NCBI RefSeq assembly: GCF_003254475.1
Contig: NZ_QFYQ01000001.1
Coordinates: 1,612,001 to 1,676,000 of the forward strand
DNA length: 64,000 bases
Reading direction: 5' to 3'
From: Phenylobacterium soli
GTDB taxonomy: Bacteria > Pseudomonadota > Alphaproteobacteria > Caulobacterales > Caulobacteraceae
Shown here: positions 54,989-64,000 of the stretch, piece after piece
Layout of the letters: each line of letters begins with the position of its first letter
Numbering within the stretch: the first letter of the stretch is position 1
Position numbers and translations under genes: made by a program
The notes under the pieces: model-generated
Database searches by the model: none
Told to the model about the DNA's origin: nothing
What the model saw: only the letters and a program-made list of their open reading frames with translations

Positions 54989-55956
54989 CACCGGTAGACA
55001 CAGCCTTAGGCCCCGTCGCCCGCGCGGGCGTCGGCGGCACGCCGCGCCCCAACGTCTCCTTCGAGTTCTCGCCGCCCAAGACGCCCGAGGCGGAGGCGAG
55101 CCTGTGGGAGGCGATCCGCCGGCTCGAGCCCCTCAACCCGTCGTTCGTCTCGGTGACCTACGGCGCCGGCGGCTCGACCCGCGACCGCACGCACCGGACG
55201 GTGCTGCGCATGGTCAACGAGACGACGCTCAAGCCGGCCGCGCACCTGACCTGCGTCGAGGCCTCCCGCGAGGAGGTGGACGAGGTGATCCGCGACTACT
55301 GGGCGGCGGGCATCCGGCACATCGTGGCCCTGCGCGGCGACCCGCCGGGGCAGATCGGCGGGCGCTATACGCCGCGGGCCGACGGCTACAACAACGCCAC
55401 CGAGCTGACGGCGGCGATCCGGCGCATCGCGCCCTTCGAGGTGAGCGTCGGGCTCTATCCGCAGGTCCACCCGGAGAGCAGCGGCGTCGACCACGACATC
55501 GACGTGCTGAAGGCCAAGGTGGATGCGGGGGCGACGCGGGCGATCACCCAATTCTTCTTCGACCTCGACGCGTTCCTGCGGTTCATGGACAGGGTCCGCA
55601 AGGCCGGAGTGACCATCCCGATCTCGCCGGGGATCATGCCGGTGACCAACTACAACGGCCTCAAGAAGATGGCGGGCCCCATCGGTATCCAGTTGCCGCA
55701 GTGGCTGGCTAACCTGTTCGAAGGACTGGAGAAAGATCCGGAGACCCGGCGGCTGATCGCGGCCTCGGTGGCGAGCGAGACCTGCGCCCGCCTGGCCGAG
55801 GAAGGCTTCTCCGACTTCCACTTCTACACCCTCAACCGCGCCGACCTGACCTATGCGATCTGCCGGGTCCTCGGCGTGCGCGAAGCCCCCACCCCAGATT
55901 CCTCTCAAACGAAGCCCGATCGCGGATCGGGCGGGCCGAAGGAGGCCGCGGCATGA
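54985..55956 (+). CDS. metF: 5,10-methylenetetrahydrofolate reductase
   Basis: A 323-residue flavoenzyme that makes 5-methyl-THF for methionine synthase. The TIM-barrel begins 'NVSFEFSPPKTPEAEASLWEAIRRL' and has 'FVSVTYGAGGSTRDRT' and 'HIVALRGDPPGQ' for folate and FAD, and 'FFFDLDAFLRF' and 'GIMPVTNYNGLKKMAG' later. The E in 'FEFSPPK' is the catalytic Glu of the family. Length is slightly above E. coli MetF because of a disordered C-terminal tail ('[19 protein letters not shown]'). Its stop overlaps the metH-N start. Confidence 0.97.
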   Translation: MTPVDTALGPVARAGVGGTPRPNVSFEFSPPKTPEAEASLWEAIRRLEPLNPSFVSVTYGAGGSTRDRTHRTVLRMVNETTLKPAAHLTCVEASREEVDEVIRDYWAAGIRHIVALRGDPPGQIGGRYTPRADGYNNATELTAAIRRIAPFEVSVGLYPQVHPESSGVDHDIDVLKAKVDAGATRAITQFFFDLDAFLRFMDRVRKAGVTIPISPGIMPVTNYNGLKKMAGPIGIQLPQWLANLFEGLEKDPETRRLIAASVASETCARLAEEGFSDFHFYTLNRADLTYAICRVLGVREAPTPDSSQTKPDRGSGGPKEAAA

Positions 55957-57020
55957 CCAGCCGAGCCGAACGCATCGCCGCCCTGAAGCAGGCGGCCAAG
56001 GAGCGGATCCTGATCCTCGACGGCTCGTGGGGGGTGATGATCCAGAAGAAGGGCCTGGACGAGGCCGACTACCGCGGCCAGCGCTTCAAGGACCACCCGG
56101 TCCAGCTGAAGGGCGACAACGACATCCTGTGCCTGACGCGGCCCGACATCATCGCCGAGCTGCACGACGCCTACTACGCGGCCGGGGCGGACATCAGCGA
56201 GACCAACACCTTCTCGGCCACCTCGATCGGCCAGGGCGAGTACGAGGCCCAGGGCGCGGTGCGCGACATCAACTTCGAGGGCGCCAAGATCGCCCGCGAG
56301 GTCGCCGACCGTTGGACGGCCAAGGAGCCCCACAAGCCGCGCTTCGTGGCCGGCTCCATCGGCCCGCTGCCGGTGATGCTGTCGATGAGCTCGGACGTGA
56401 ACGACCCGGGCGCGCGCAAGGTGACGTTCGACCAGGTCTATGACGCCTACAAGGAGCAGGTGAAGGCGCTGCACGAGGGCGGGGTCGACCTGTTCCTGGT
56501 GGAGACGATCACCGACACCCTCAACTGCAAGGCGGCGATCAAGGCGATCATGGACCTCGAGGACGAGGGCTACGAGCCGCTGCCGATCTGGATCAGCGGC
56601 ACCATCACCGACCGCTCGGGCCGCACCCTGTCGGGCCAGACGGTCGAGGCCTTCTGGAACTCGATCAAGCACGCCAAGCCGTTCGCGGTCGGCCTCAACT
56701 GCGCCCTGGGCGCGGAGCTGATGCGGCCGCACATCGCCGAGCTGTCGCGCATCGCCGACACCTTGGTTTCGGCCTATCCCAACGCCGGCCTGCCGAACGC
56801 CATGGGCGAGTACGACGAGACGCCGGACCAGACCGGCCACGCGCTGCACGACTGGGCCAAGGACGGCATCGTCAACATCCTCGGCGGTTGCTGCGGCACC
56901 ACCCCCGACCACATCCGGCACGTCGCCGACGAGGTGAAGGGCGTCAAGCCGCGGCCCGTGCCCGAGCGGCCGACGGCGCTGCGCCTCGCCGGCCTGGAGC
57001 CGTTCGAGCTGGCGTCCTAA
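55953..57020 (+). CDS. metH: Methionine synthase, homocysteine-binding part (split MetH, N-terminal)
   Basis: A 355-residue protein equal to module 1 of cobalamin-dependent MetH. The zinc ligands of the homocysteine site are C250 in 'GLNCALG' and C313-C314 in 'LGGCCGTTP', matching the three Cys of E. coli MetH in spacing. It starts '[25 protein letters not shown]' and ends after the module, where E. coli MetH continues. The rest of the enzyme is a separate gene at 57178. The split arrangement is known in Caulobacterales and some other alphaproteobacteria and is not a pseudogene here. Confidence 0.95.
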   Translation: MTSRAERIAALKQAAKERILILDGSWGVMIQKKGLDEADYRGQRFKDHPVQLKGDNDILCLTRPDIIAELHDAYYAAGADISETNTFSATSIGQGEYEAQGAVRDINFEGAKIAREVADRWTAKEPHKPRFVAGSIGPLPVMLSMSSDVNDPGARKVTFDQVYDAYKEQVKALHEGGVDLFLVETITDTLNCKAAIKAIMDLEDEGYEPLPIWISGTITDRSGRTLSGQTVEAFWNSIKHAKPFAVGLNCALGAELMRPHIAELSRIADTLVSAYPNAGLPNAMGEYDETPDQTGHALHDWAKDGIVNILGGCCGTTPDHIRHVADEVKGVKPRPVPERPTALRLAGLEPFELAS

Positions 57021-57028
57021 ACACCCCT

Positions 57029-57159
57029 GTCATCCCGGTCTGGGCGCCAGCCCAAGACCGGGACCCCCGGCGCCTGATCGCGCGGGGAGGGCTGCGGCCC
57101 GACGACTTCCATCTGGCGACAAGGGTCCCGGTCTTCGCGTTCCGCGAAACCGGGATGAC
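57029..57159. repeat. Palindromic intergenic element between the metH halves
   Basis: Outer inverted repeats GTCATCCCGGT (57029-57039) and ACCGGGATGAC (57149-57159) bound two inner hairpins: CCCGGTCT with AGACCGGG around GGGC/GCCC, and CCCGGT with ACCGGG around TCGCG/CGCGA. It is the kind of 'TCATCCCGGTC' repeat found in many copies in alphaproteobacterial genomes. It fills almost the whole 157-base gap in the operon. Confidence 0.75.
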
Positions 57160-57177
57160 ATCAAGTAGTAGAGCTGA

Positions 57178-59811
<2,634 letters not shown>

Positions 59812-59831
59812 GGCAAGGCTGACTCAGAGGA

Positions 59832-59885
59832 GACGCCGGACTGTCCTCACCTCTGCCAGGGCTTAGGTGGGTGACGTGCGGCGTC
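59832..59885. terminator. Nested stem structure between metH and the VOC gene
   Basis: GACGCCG (59832-59838) pairs with CGGCGTC (59879-59885) and encloses CACCT (59848-59852) with AGGTG (59865-59869). It lies between the two convergent genes and may end both transcripts; there is no T-run. Confidence 0.3.
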
Positions 59886-59898
59886 GCCGGGCCGAGGC

Positions 59899-60321
59899 TC
59901 AGCGCTTGACGCTGACCAGCTCGATCTCGTGGCCGTCGGGATCGAGGATGAAGGCGACACGGAGCGCGCCGGCGTCGAACGGCTCGCGGTGGGCCCTGGC
60001 GCCTTCCTGGACCGCATGGGCGAAGGCGGCGTCGACGTCGCGGACGTAGAAGCCGACCGGGCCGTGGGCGTGGCCGAGCGTCAGCCGGCGGCCGTCCTTG
60101 TGGTGGTAGAGGATGAGGTTGGCGCCGCCCTGCTGGCCGGCCTTGCCGAGGATCTTCTCGACCATGTCGGCGGTCTCCACCGTCTGGGCGACGACGAGGC
60201 CCAGGACGCGGGCGTAGAAGTCCACGGCCGCGTCGAGGTCGGCGACGATCAGCTTGGTGAAGGCGAAGGTCGCGGACGGCGCCGCGCTCTGCGCGATGGG
60301 CGTCGTTGTGGTTTCGGACAT
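59899..60321 (-). CDS. VOC family (glyoxalase-like) protein
   Basis: A 140-residue protein of the vicinal-oxygen-chelate superfamily. It shows 'FAFTKLIVADLDAAVDFYARVLGLV', 'GGANLILYHHKDGRR', 'GPVGFYVRDVDAAFAHAVQEGA' and 'VAFILDPDGHEIELV', including the Glu of 'IELV' and the His of 'YHH' as possible metal ligands. It is close to lactoylglutathione-lyase-like proteins; the substrate is unknown. It converges on the metH half. Confidence 0.88.
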   Translation of the reverse strand: MSETTTTPIAQSAAPSATFAFTKLIVADLDAAVDFYARVLGLVVAQTVETADMVEKILGKAGQQGGANLILYHHKDGRRLTLGHAHGPVGFYVRDVDAAFAHAVQEGARAHREPFDAGALRVAFILDPDGHEIELVSVKR

Positions 60322-60417
60322 GCTGCTTCCTTTCGGCGCTCTGCGGGGACCGCCGGCAGGCTGTCAGTTGCATCGGGCGAGGTCCACCCTCGCTTCGTCA
60401 GCGTGTCACGCGCCGTC

Positions 60418-61017
60418 TCACTCCGCGGGTGGGCCGCCGAACCGGTTCGGGTTTGGGGCGGTGGCGCCGATGAGCTGGAGGACCAGCAGTCCCAGGCTGA
60501 CTATATAGAGCAGGTTGGCGCCGAAGAGCAGGACGAAGCCTTTCGGCGGCGCGCCCGGGCTCGCAGCCATGGTCGCGAAAACGCTGGGCGTGATGCTCAT
60601 GCCGATGACGAGGAAGGCGAGCGGCGGGAGGGCCCAGATCCCGCTGCGGCCGCGATCGTGCAGCCGTCGCGTGACCGCGGCTGACAGCAGCAGCACCGCC
60701 AACCCGACCGGAAGGGCCATCAGGTGGAGAAGCCGGGGAAAGTCCGGCATCAGCTCGGGGTGTTGGCCATGGATCTGGATCGAATAGCTGGTGGGGGTCC
60801 GGGTGATGGTGGCCTGGTCCGGGTGCGCGAGGGCGAACTGCTGCATCCGCTCGAATGAGTCCGCGATCACCGGCGCCGCCAGGGCGAAGGTGGCGATGAA
60901 AGTCACGAGCAGAATGAAGACGGCGTAGACCCAGAACGTCTCGCGTGAATCGCGGCCCGCGAAGCGGGTCAGGTTTCGCAGCGCATAGGCGATGCGCTGG
61001 AACATGGCTTTGCTCAT
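60418..61017 (-). CDS. DUF805 membrane protein
   Basis: A 199-residue inner-membrane protein. It starts at the ATG at 61015-61017 behind GGGGAG. 'ALRNLTRFAGRDSRETFWVYAVFILLV' at the start is the DUF805 signature. Hydrophobic segments lie at about 27-49, 100-116, 128-147 and 163-186, with 'RRLHDRGRSGIWAL' between the second and third. The function of DUF805 proteins is unknown. Confidence 0.88.
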   Translation of the reverse strand: MSKAMFQRIAYALRNLTRFAGRDSRETFWVYAVFILLVTFIATFALAAPVIADSFERMQQFALAHPDQATITRTPTSYSIQIHGQHPELMPDFPRLLHLMALPVGLAVLLLSAAVTRRLHDRGRSGIWALPPLAFLVIGMSITPSVFATMAASPGAPPKGFVLLFGANLLYIVSLGLLVLQLIGATAPNPNRFGGPPAE

Positions 61018-61170
61018 GGATGCTCCCCCGAACCGGCCGAAGGTAACCGCTCGGGCGAGCGGCGCAACCGGGGCGGGAGGGGGCGGCCCCCGCGCTTGAC
61101 GGCGCTCGGTACCGGGCCCGGCGAACAGGACTGCCAAGGGCAAGGAACCTGCAGCGGCCAAGTGAGGCGC

Positions 61171-61872
61171 CTAGCGCCACGCAATGCGGAAGTGGAACGG
61201 AATGCGGATGCGGGCGCCGGCCGGGATCGGGCGGCCATCGCTCAGCACCGGCTTCAGCCGCCAGCTGGAGATCACCGCGAGGGCGCTTTCCCTGAAGCCC
61301 CAGCCGTAGGGCGTGCTGACGATGCTGCGGCAGCCGGTCAGGGCGCCGTTGGCCGCGACGTCGCAGTCGGCCACCACATAGCCTTCCAGCGGCGCGTTGG
61401 CGGCGGCCGCGGGATAGTGGTCGCTGAGCCGCGTGCCGACAGCGCGGTAGGCCCAGTCATCCTGCTTCGGGCGCAGGCGGCCGGCGTCAGTCTCCTTGAG
61501 GCTGAAGACGAACGGGATCACGGCGTCTTTGGCCGCGTCCTTGCCGAGCGGGGCCTGGGCGAGGCGGGGCGTCAGGGCGAGGGCCGCCGCGCCGAATCCC
61601 TGGCCGGCGGGGCTCTCTTCCACGAGATCGCAGTTGGCGAAATCGCCGCTCTGCAGGGCGTCGCAGCGGACGACGGCCGAGCCTTCGACGCCGGCCCTGC
61701 GGGCCGCTTCGGGGTAGAGAGCGGCGGCCGTGCCGGGCTTGGGTGTCTCTTCGCGACTGGCGGGCACGCCGACGAGTTGGACGTTGATGGCGGTGCGCAG
61801 GTCCCCCGCATGGGCTTGGCCGGCGACGAGCATGAGCGCGAGCGTCGCGGCTGATGTGCGCAGGGGTTGCAT
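61171..61872 (-). CDS. Periplasmic TonB-C-like protein with two Cys repeats (paralogue)
   Basis: A 233-residue exported protein, starting at the ATG at 61870-61872 and having a signal peptide ending near GQAHAG. Like the protein at 5880-6551, it has two repeats, each with C-x10-C ('VRCDALQSGDFANCDL' and 'ADCDVAANGALTGCRS') and an 'ESPAGQGFGAAALAL' or 'STPYGWGFRESALAV' segment, as in TonB C-terminal domains. The rest has no membrane anchor. The two genes are likely paralogues of one periplasmic protein family; role unknown. Confidence 0.75.
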   Translation of the reverse strand: MQPLRTSAATLALMLVAGQAHAGDLRTAINVQLVGVPASREETPKPGTAAALYPEAARRAGVEGSAVVRCDALQSGDFANCDLVEESPAGQGFGAAALALTPRLAQAPLGKDAAKDAVIPFVFSLKETDAGRLRPKQDDWAYRAVGTRLSDHYPAAAANAPLEGYVVADCDVAANGALTGCRSIVSTPYGWGFRESALAVISSWRLKPVLSDGRPIPAGARIRIPFHFRIAWR

Positions 61873-61951
61873 CCGGCGACAGTGCCTGCGGCAAGCTGGG
61901 CTGTCGAGCGCCTCTTCCGTTACCTTGCGGCGAGCGGCTAGAGAGCGCCGC

Positions 61952-62776
61952 ATGGAGACGACGATTTCGCATGCGATGCCGCTTCGGGCCGAGGGGCCGG
62001 GGCGCTGGATCACCACGGCCGGGCCGGAGTGGGAGAACCCGGGCGGGGGCCTTTGGGGCGGCTATCCGATCGGGCTGACGGTGCGGGTGCTGGAGGCCGA
62101 AGCCGAGGCGGTGGGCGAGCCGGTGTGCCTGACCCTGACCTATGTGGACCGGCTGCCGGTGGGCGAGCTTTCGGTGCGCACGCGGCGCATGCGGCAGGGC
62201 GGCTCGGTGGGCGTGTGGCAGGTGGACATCGGCCCGGCCGGCTCGGACGAGGTGAGCGTGCATGCGGTGGCCACCCTGGCGCGGCGCCCGCCGACGCCGG
62301 ACTTCGCCTTCGCCGAGATGCCGCTTCTGGCCGACCCGGAGACCCTGCCGGCGCCGGAGAGCCCTGGTGGGCGGCGCCACTTCGGCGCCCAGGCCTTCGA
62401 GCGGCGGACGACGGAGAGCTTCCCGATCCCGCCGGGCGGGGATTCGTTCTCCCTGGCCTGGGTGCGGCCGCGGATCGCGCCCTGGGACAAGGCGCTGATC
62501 GGCATGGTGACCGACAATTCGCCGCCGCGGGCGTTCTACGCCCTGGGCTCCGGCGTGATGACCACGACCCTGTCGCTGACGGTCTATCTGCACGCCACGG
62601 CGGCCGAGATCGCGGCGGCCGGCGACGACTACATCCTCATCGAGTGCGAGGGCCGGGTGGGCGGCGGCGGCGCCTCGGACGAGCGCTCCAGCTACTGGCG
62701 GCGCGACGGCAAGCTGCTGGCGACCAGCGAGCAACTCGTCTGGTACCGGGAGCGGCGGCCGCAGGTGCCGGAATAG
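61952..62776 (+). CDS. Acyl-CoA thioesterase family protein
   Basis: A 274-residue protein of the double hot-dog thioesterase group. Segments 'GGGLWGGYPIGLTVRVLEA', 'LTLTYVDRLPVGELSVRTRRMRQGGSVGVWQVDI' and 'LSLTVYLHATAAEI..AGDDYILIECEGRVGGGGASDERSSYWRRDGKLLATSEQLVWYRE' are typical of TesB-like acyl-CoA thioesterases (Tes_2/4HBT_3). It is expected to cleave acyl-CoA in the cytoplasm. The start at 61952 is not preceded by a strong ribosome site. It precedes the RNase H-like gene by 20 bases. Confidence 0.85.
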   Translation: METTISHAMPLRAEGPGRWITTAGPEWENPGGGLWGGYPIGLTVRVLEAEAEAVGEPVCLTLTYVDRLPVGELSVRTRRMRQGGSVGVWQVDIGPAGSDEVSVHAVATLARRPPTPDFAFAEMPLLADPETLPAPESPGGRRHFGAQAFERRTTESFPIPPGGDSFSLAWVRPRIAPWDKALIGMVTDNSPPRAFYALGSGVMTTTLSLTVYLHATAAEIAAAGDDYILIECEGRVGGGGASDERSSYWRRDGKLLATSEQLVWYRERRPQVPE

Positions 62777-62796
62777 GGGTGGCCCAGGAGGATCCC

Positions 62797-63282
62797 GTGG
62801 CCGAGCCGGTCCGCATCTGGCTGGGGGTTTCGCACCATGCGGCGTTCCGCGTCGCGGGCTGGGCCGTGGTGCGGGCCGACGAGGCCGGGGTGAGCGGCTT
62901 CGCAGGCGGCGAGCGGCGGCTGGACGCCGAGCGCGGCGCGCTGCTGGCGCTGCTGGCGGCGCTCAAGGACCTGCCGGCGGGGCGGTCGGTCGTGCTGACG
63001 ACCAGCGACGCGATTGTCGCCGGGTTTCCGGCGCGCATGGCGGCGGCGCAGGCGGGCGGCGAGGCGCCGGCCGACAACCTCGACCTGTGGGCGGCGCTCT
63101 CGACGGCCCTCGCAGCGCGTGAGGTCAAGATCGTGCAGGCGGCCGCAGCACCCGGAACGCCCCCCGGGACGCCTTTAGCCTTCGCCGCGGCCTGGGCCGA
63201 GTTCGGCCGCGAGCGGGCGAAGGACAAGGGCCCGTTCACGGCGTCCATCCCGAAGCCCAACCTGGCGAAGGCGGGCGTGTAG
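62797..63282 (+). CDS. RNase H-like fold protein, degenerate active site
   Basis: A 161-residue protein with a GTG start 5 bases after AGGAGG; a GTG 18 bases upstream is less likely. Its first 80 residues follow the RNase HI pattern: a strand ending 'SHHAAFRVAGWAVVR', then 'GGERRLDAERGALLALLAALKDLP' and 'VVLTTSDAIVAGFP'. In RNase HI the first strand has DGS and the acidic set D-E-D; here the first Asp is replaced, while Glu (in 'AERGAL') and Asp (in 'TSDAIV') remain. The C-terminus ends in a basic tail. It may bind nucleic acid without cutting it. The family was assigned by eye. Confidence 0.55.
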   Translation: MAEPVRIWLGVSHHAAFRVAGWAVVRADEAGVSGFAGGERRLDAERGALLALLAALKDLPAGRSVVLTTSDAIVAGFPARMAAAQAGGEAPADNLDLWAALSTALAAREVKIVQAAAAPGTPPGTPLAFAAAWAEFGRERAKDKGPFTASIPKPNLAKAGV

Positions 63283-63300
63283 GGGCGGGCGGTTTGGCCG

Positions 63301-64000
63301 CTAGAAGGTCTCGCCGACCATCTTTTCGCTGAGCGCCCAGAGGGCCTTGGCGCGGTCCGGATCGACGGCATAGGCGCGCACGCCGTCGCGGCCGGCCGAG
63401 ACATTGTCGACCACCTCCGCCACGTGGCAGTCCTCGCAGTAGTGGCCGCCGACGACGTCGGCCGGGGCCACGACGGCGGCCCAGACCGAGGTCGCCGCGC
63501 CCTGGGGCACGGTCTTCCACTCGAAGGCGCCGCCGCTGGCGGCCTGGGCGGCGGTGACGTTGGCCAGCATCTGCGCGCGCAGCTCGTCGGTCATGTGGCG
63601 GCCGAGCTCGGTCTGGATGCCGCCCGGGTGGATGGCCGTGGCGCGCACGCCGTGGCCCTTGTGGCGGCGGTCGAATTCGACGGCGAAGAGGACATTGGCG
63701 GTCTTGGCCCGGCCGTAGGCGGCGAAGGGCTCGTAAGGGGTGCGCTCGAAGCCCGGATCCTCGAGGTTGACGTCTGAGAAGCGGTGCCCGGCGGAGGCCA
63801 GGCTGACGACGCGCCCCCCCGCGCGGATCAGCGGGGCGATGCGGTTGACGAACACGAAGTGGCCGAGGTGATTGGTGCCGAACTGGGTCTCGAAGCCGTC
63901 GGCGGTCTTGCCGAACGGCGTGGCCATGACGCCGGCGTTGCAGATGACGACGTCGAACGGCCGGCCGTCGGCCAGCAGGGCGTCGGCGCAGGCGCGGACG
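63301..64000 (-). CDS. Short-chain dehydrogenase (5' part outside window)
   Basis: A minus-strand frame open from a stop at 63301-63303 to the window end, so the N-terminal NAD(P)-binding part is missing. Present are '[14 protein letters not shown]' (NAG motif), '[15 protein letters not shown]' (Asn of the tetrad), '[10 protein letters not shown]' (catalytic Ser), and '[15 protein letters not shown]' (Y-x3-K). '[19 protein letters not shown]' and the remaining C-terminal part are those of retinol-dehydrogenase-like SDRs. The substrate is unknown. Confidence 0.9.
   Translation of the reverse strand, partial: VRACADALLADGRPFDVVICNAGVMATPFGKTADGFETQFGTNHLGHFVFVNRIAPLIRAGGRVVSLASAGHRFSDVNLEDPGFERTPYEPFAAYGRAKTANVLFAVEFDRRHKGHGVRATAIHPGGIQTELGRHMTDELRAQMLANVTAAQAASGGAFEWKTVPQGAATSVWAAVVAPADVVGGHYCEDCHVAEVVDNVSAGRDGVRAYAVDPDRAKALWALSEKMVGETF

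Overview
The window is high-GC DNA (GC-rich third codon positions throughout) from an alphaproteobacterium, most likely Caulobacterales (Caulobacter/Phenylobacterium type). This rests on perfect CtrA boxes (TTAA-N7-TTAA), an EcfG-type stress promoter before a CsbD gene, methionine synthase split into two genes, the ccmI-E-F-H cytochrome c maturation order and the degP/response regulator/kinase/glnE neighbourhood. Genus-level placement is inference. No rRNA, tRNA, CRISPR array, prophage or insertion sequence was seen; this is mostly core chromosome.

Layout. 1-6.6 kb: partial secreted protein, DUF1491 protein, stand-alone ATP-dependent DNA ligase, VOC protein, release factor 3, a TPR-like protein behind two CtrA boxes, and a periplasmic TonB-C-like protein. 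6.6-12.6 kb (minus strand): a NitT/TauT-type ABC importer, then a 480-base gap holding a densely structured RNA-like region, then Uup and an MFS transporter. 12.7-17.3 kb: YcgN, a small secreted protein, a DnaJ-class co-chaperone, and a PepSY/response regulator/histidine kinase set. 17.3-22.8 kb: an unknown 478-aa protein and ccmI-ccmE-ccmF-ccmH. 22.9-29.6 kb: DegP-like protease, OmpR-type regulator, kinase, glnE. 29.6-31.7 kb: EF-hand protein, ECF sigma factor, putative anti-sigma factor and CnrX/CpxP-like periplasmic sensor. 31.7-39.2 kb (minus): PAS histidine kinase of PleC/DivJ type, a GH16 glycanase with RTX repeats, and aminopeptidase N. 39.3-42.5 kb: OmpW behind an FNR/FixK-type box, and two acyl-CoA dehydrogenases. 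42.6-46.8 kb (minus): glycosyltransferase, amidase, CsbD and a TetR regulator. 46.9-49.7 kb: a small Cys protein, EttA, a PfpI/DJ-1 protein. 50.3-54.0 kb: a SPINDLY-type TPR glycosyltransferase, a GT2 glycosyltransferase and a polysaccharide deacetylase. 54.0-59.8 kb: a methionine operon of an ArsR-methyltransferase fusion, metF and split metH, behind a 20-bp perfect palindrome. 59.9-64 kb: VOC protein, DUF805 protein, a second TonB-C-like protein, thioesterase, a degenerate RNase H-like protein and a partial SDR.

How the parts work together. The clearest regulatory units are the methionine operon, probably autoregulated by its ArsR-methyltransferase; the ECF sigma/anti-sigma/sensor cassette; the PepSY two-component system; and the degP-adjacent two-component system upstream of glnE. 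The ccm genes supply the haem-attachment steps for c-type cytochromes. The most novel-looking item is the minus-strand structured region at about 9148-9460. It contains two pairs of repeated hairpins whose stems differ by compensatory base changes, ends in a terminator-like hairpin and matches no riboswitch or housekeeping RNA that I could recognise by eye.
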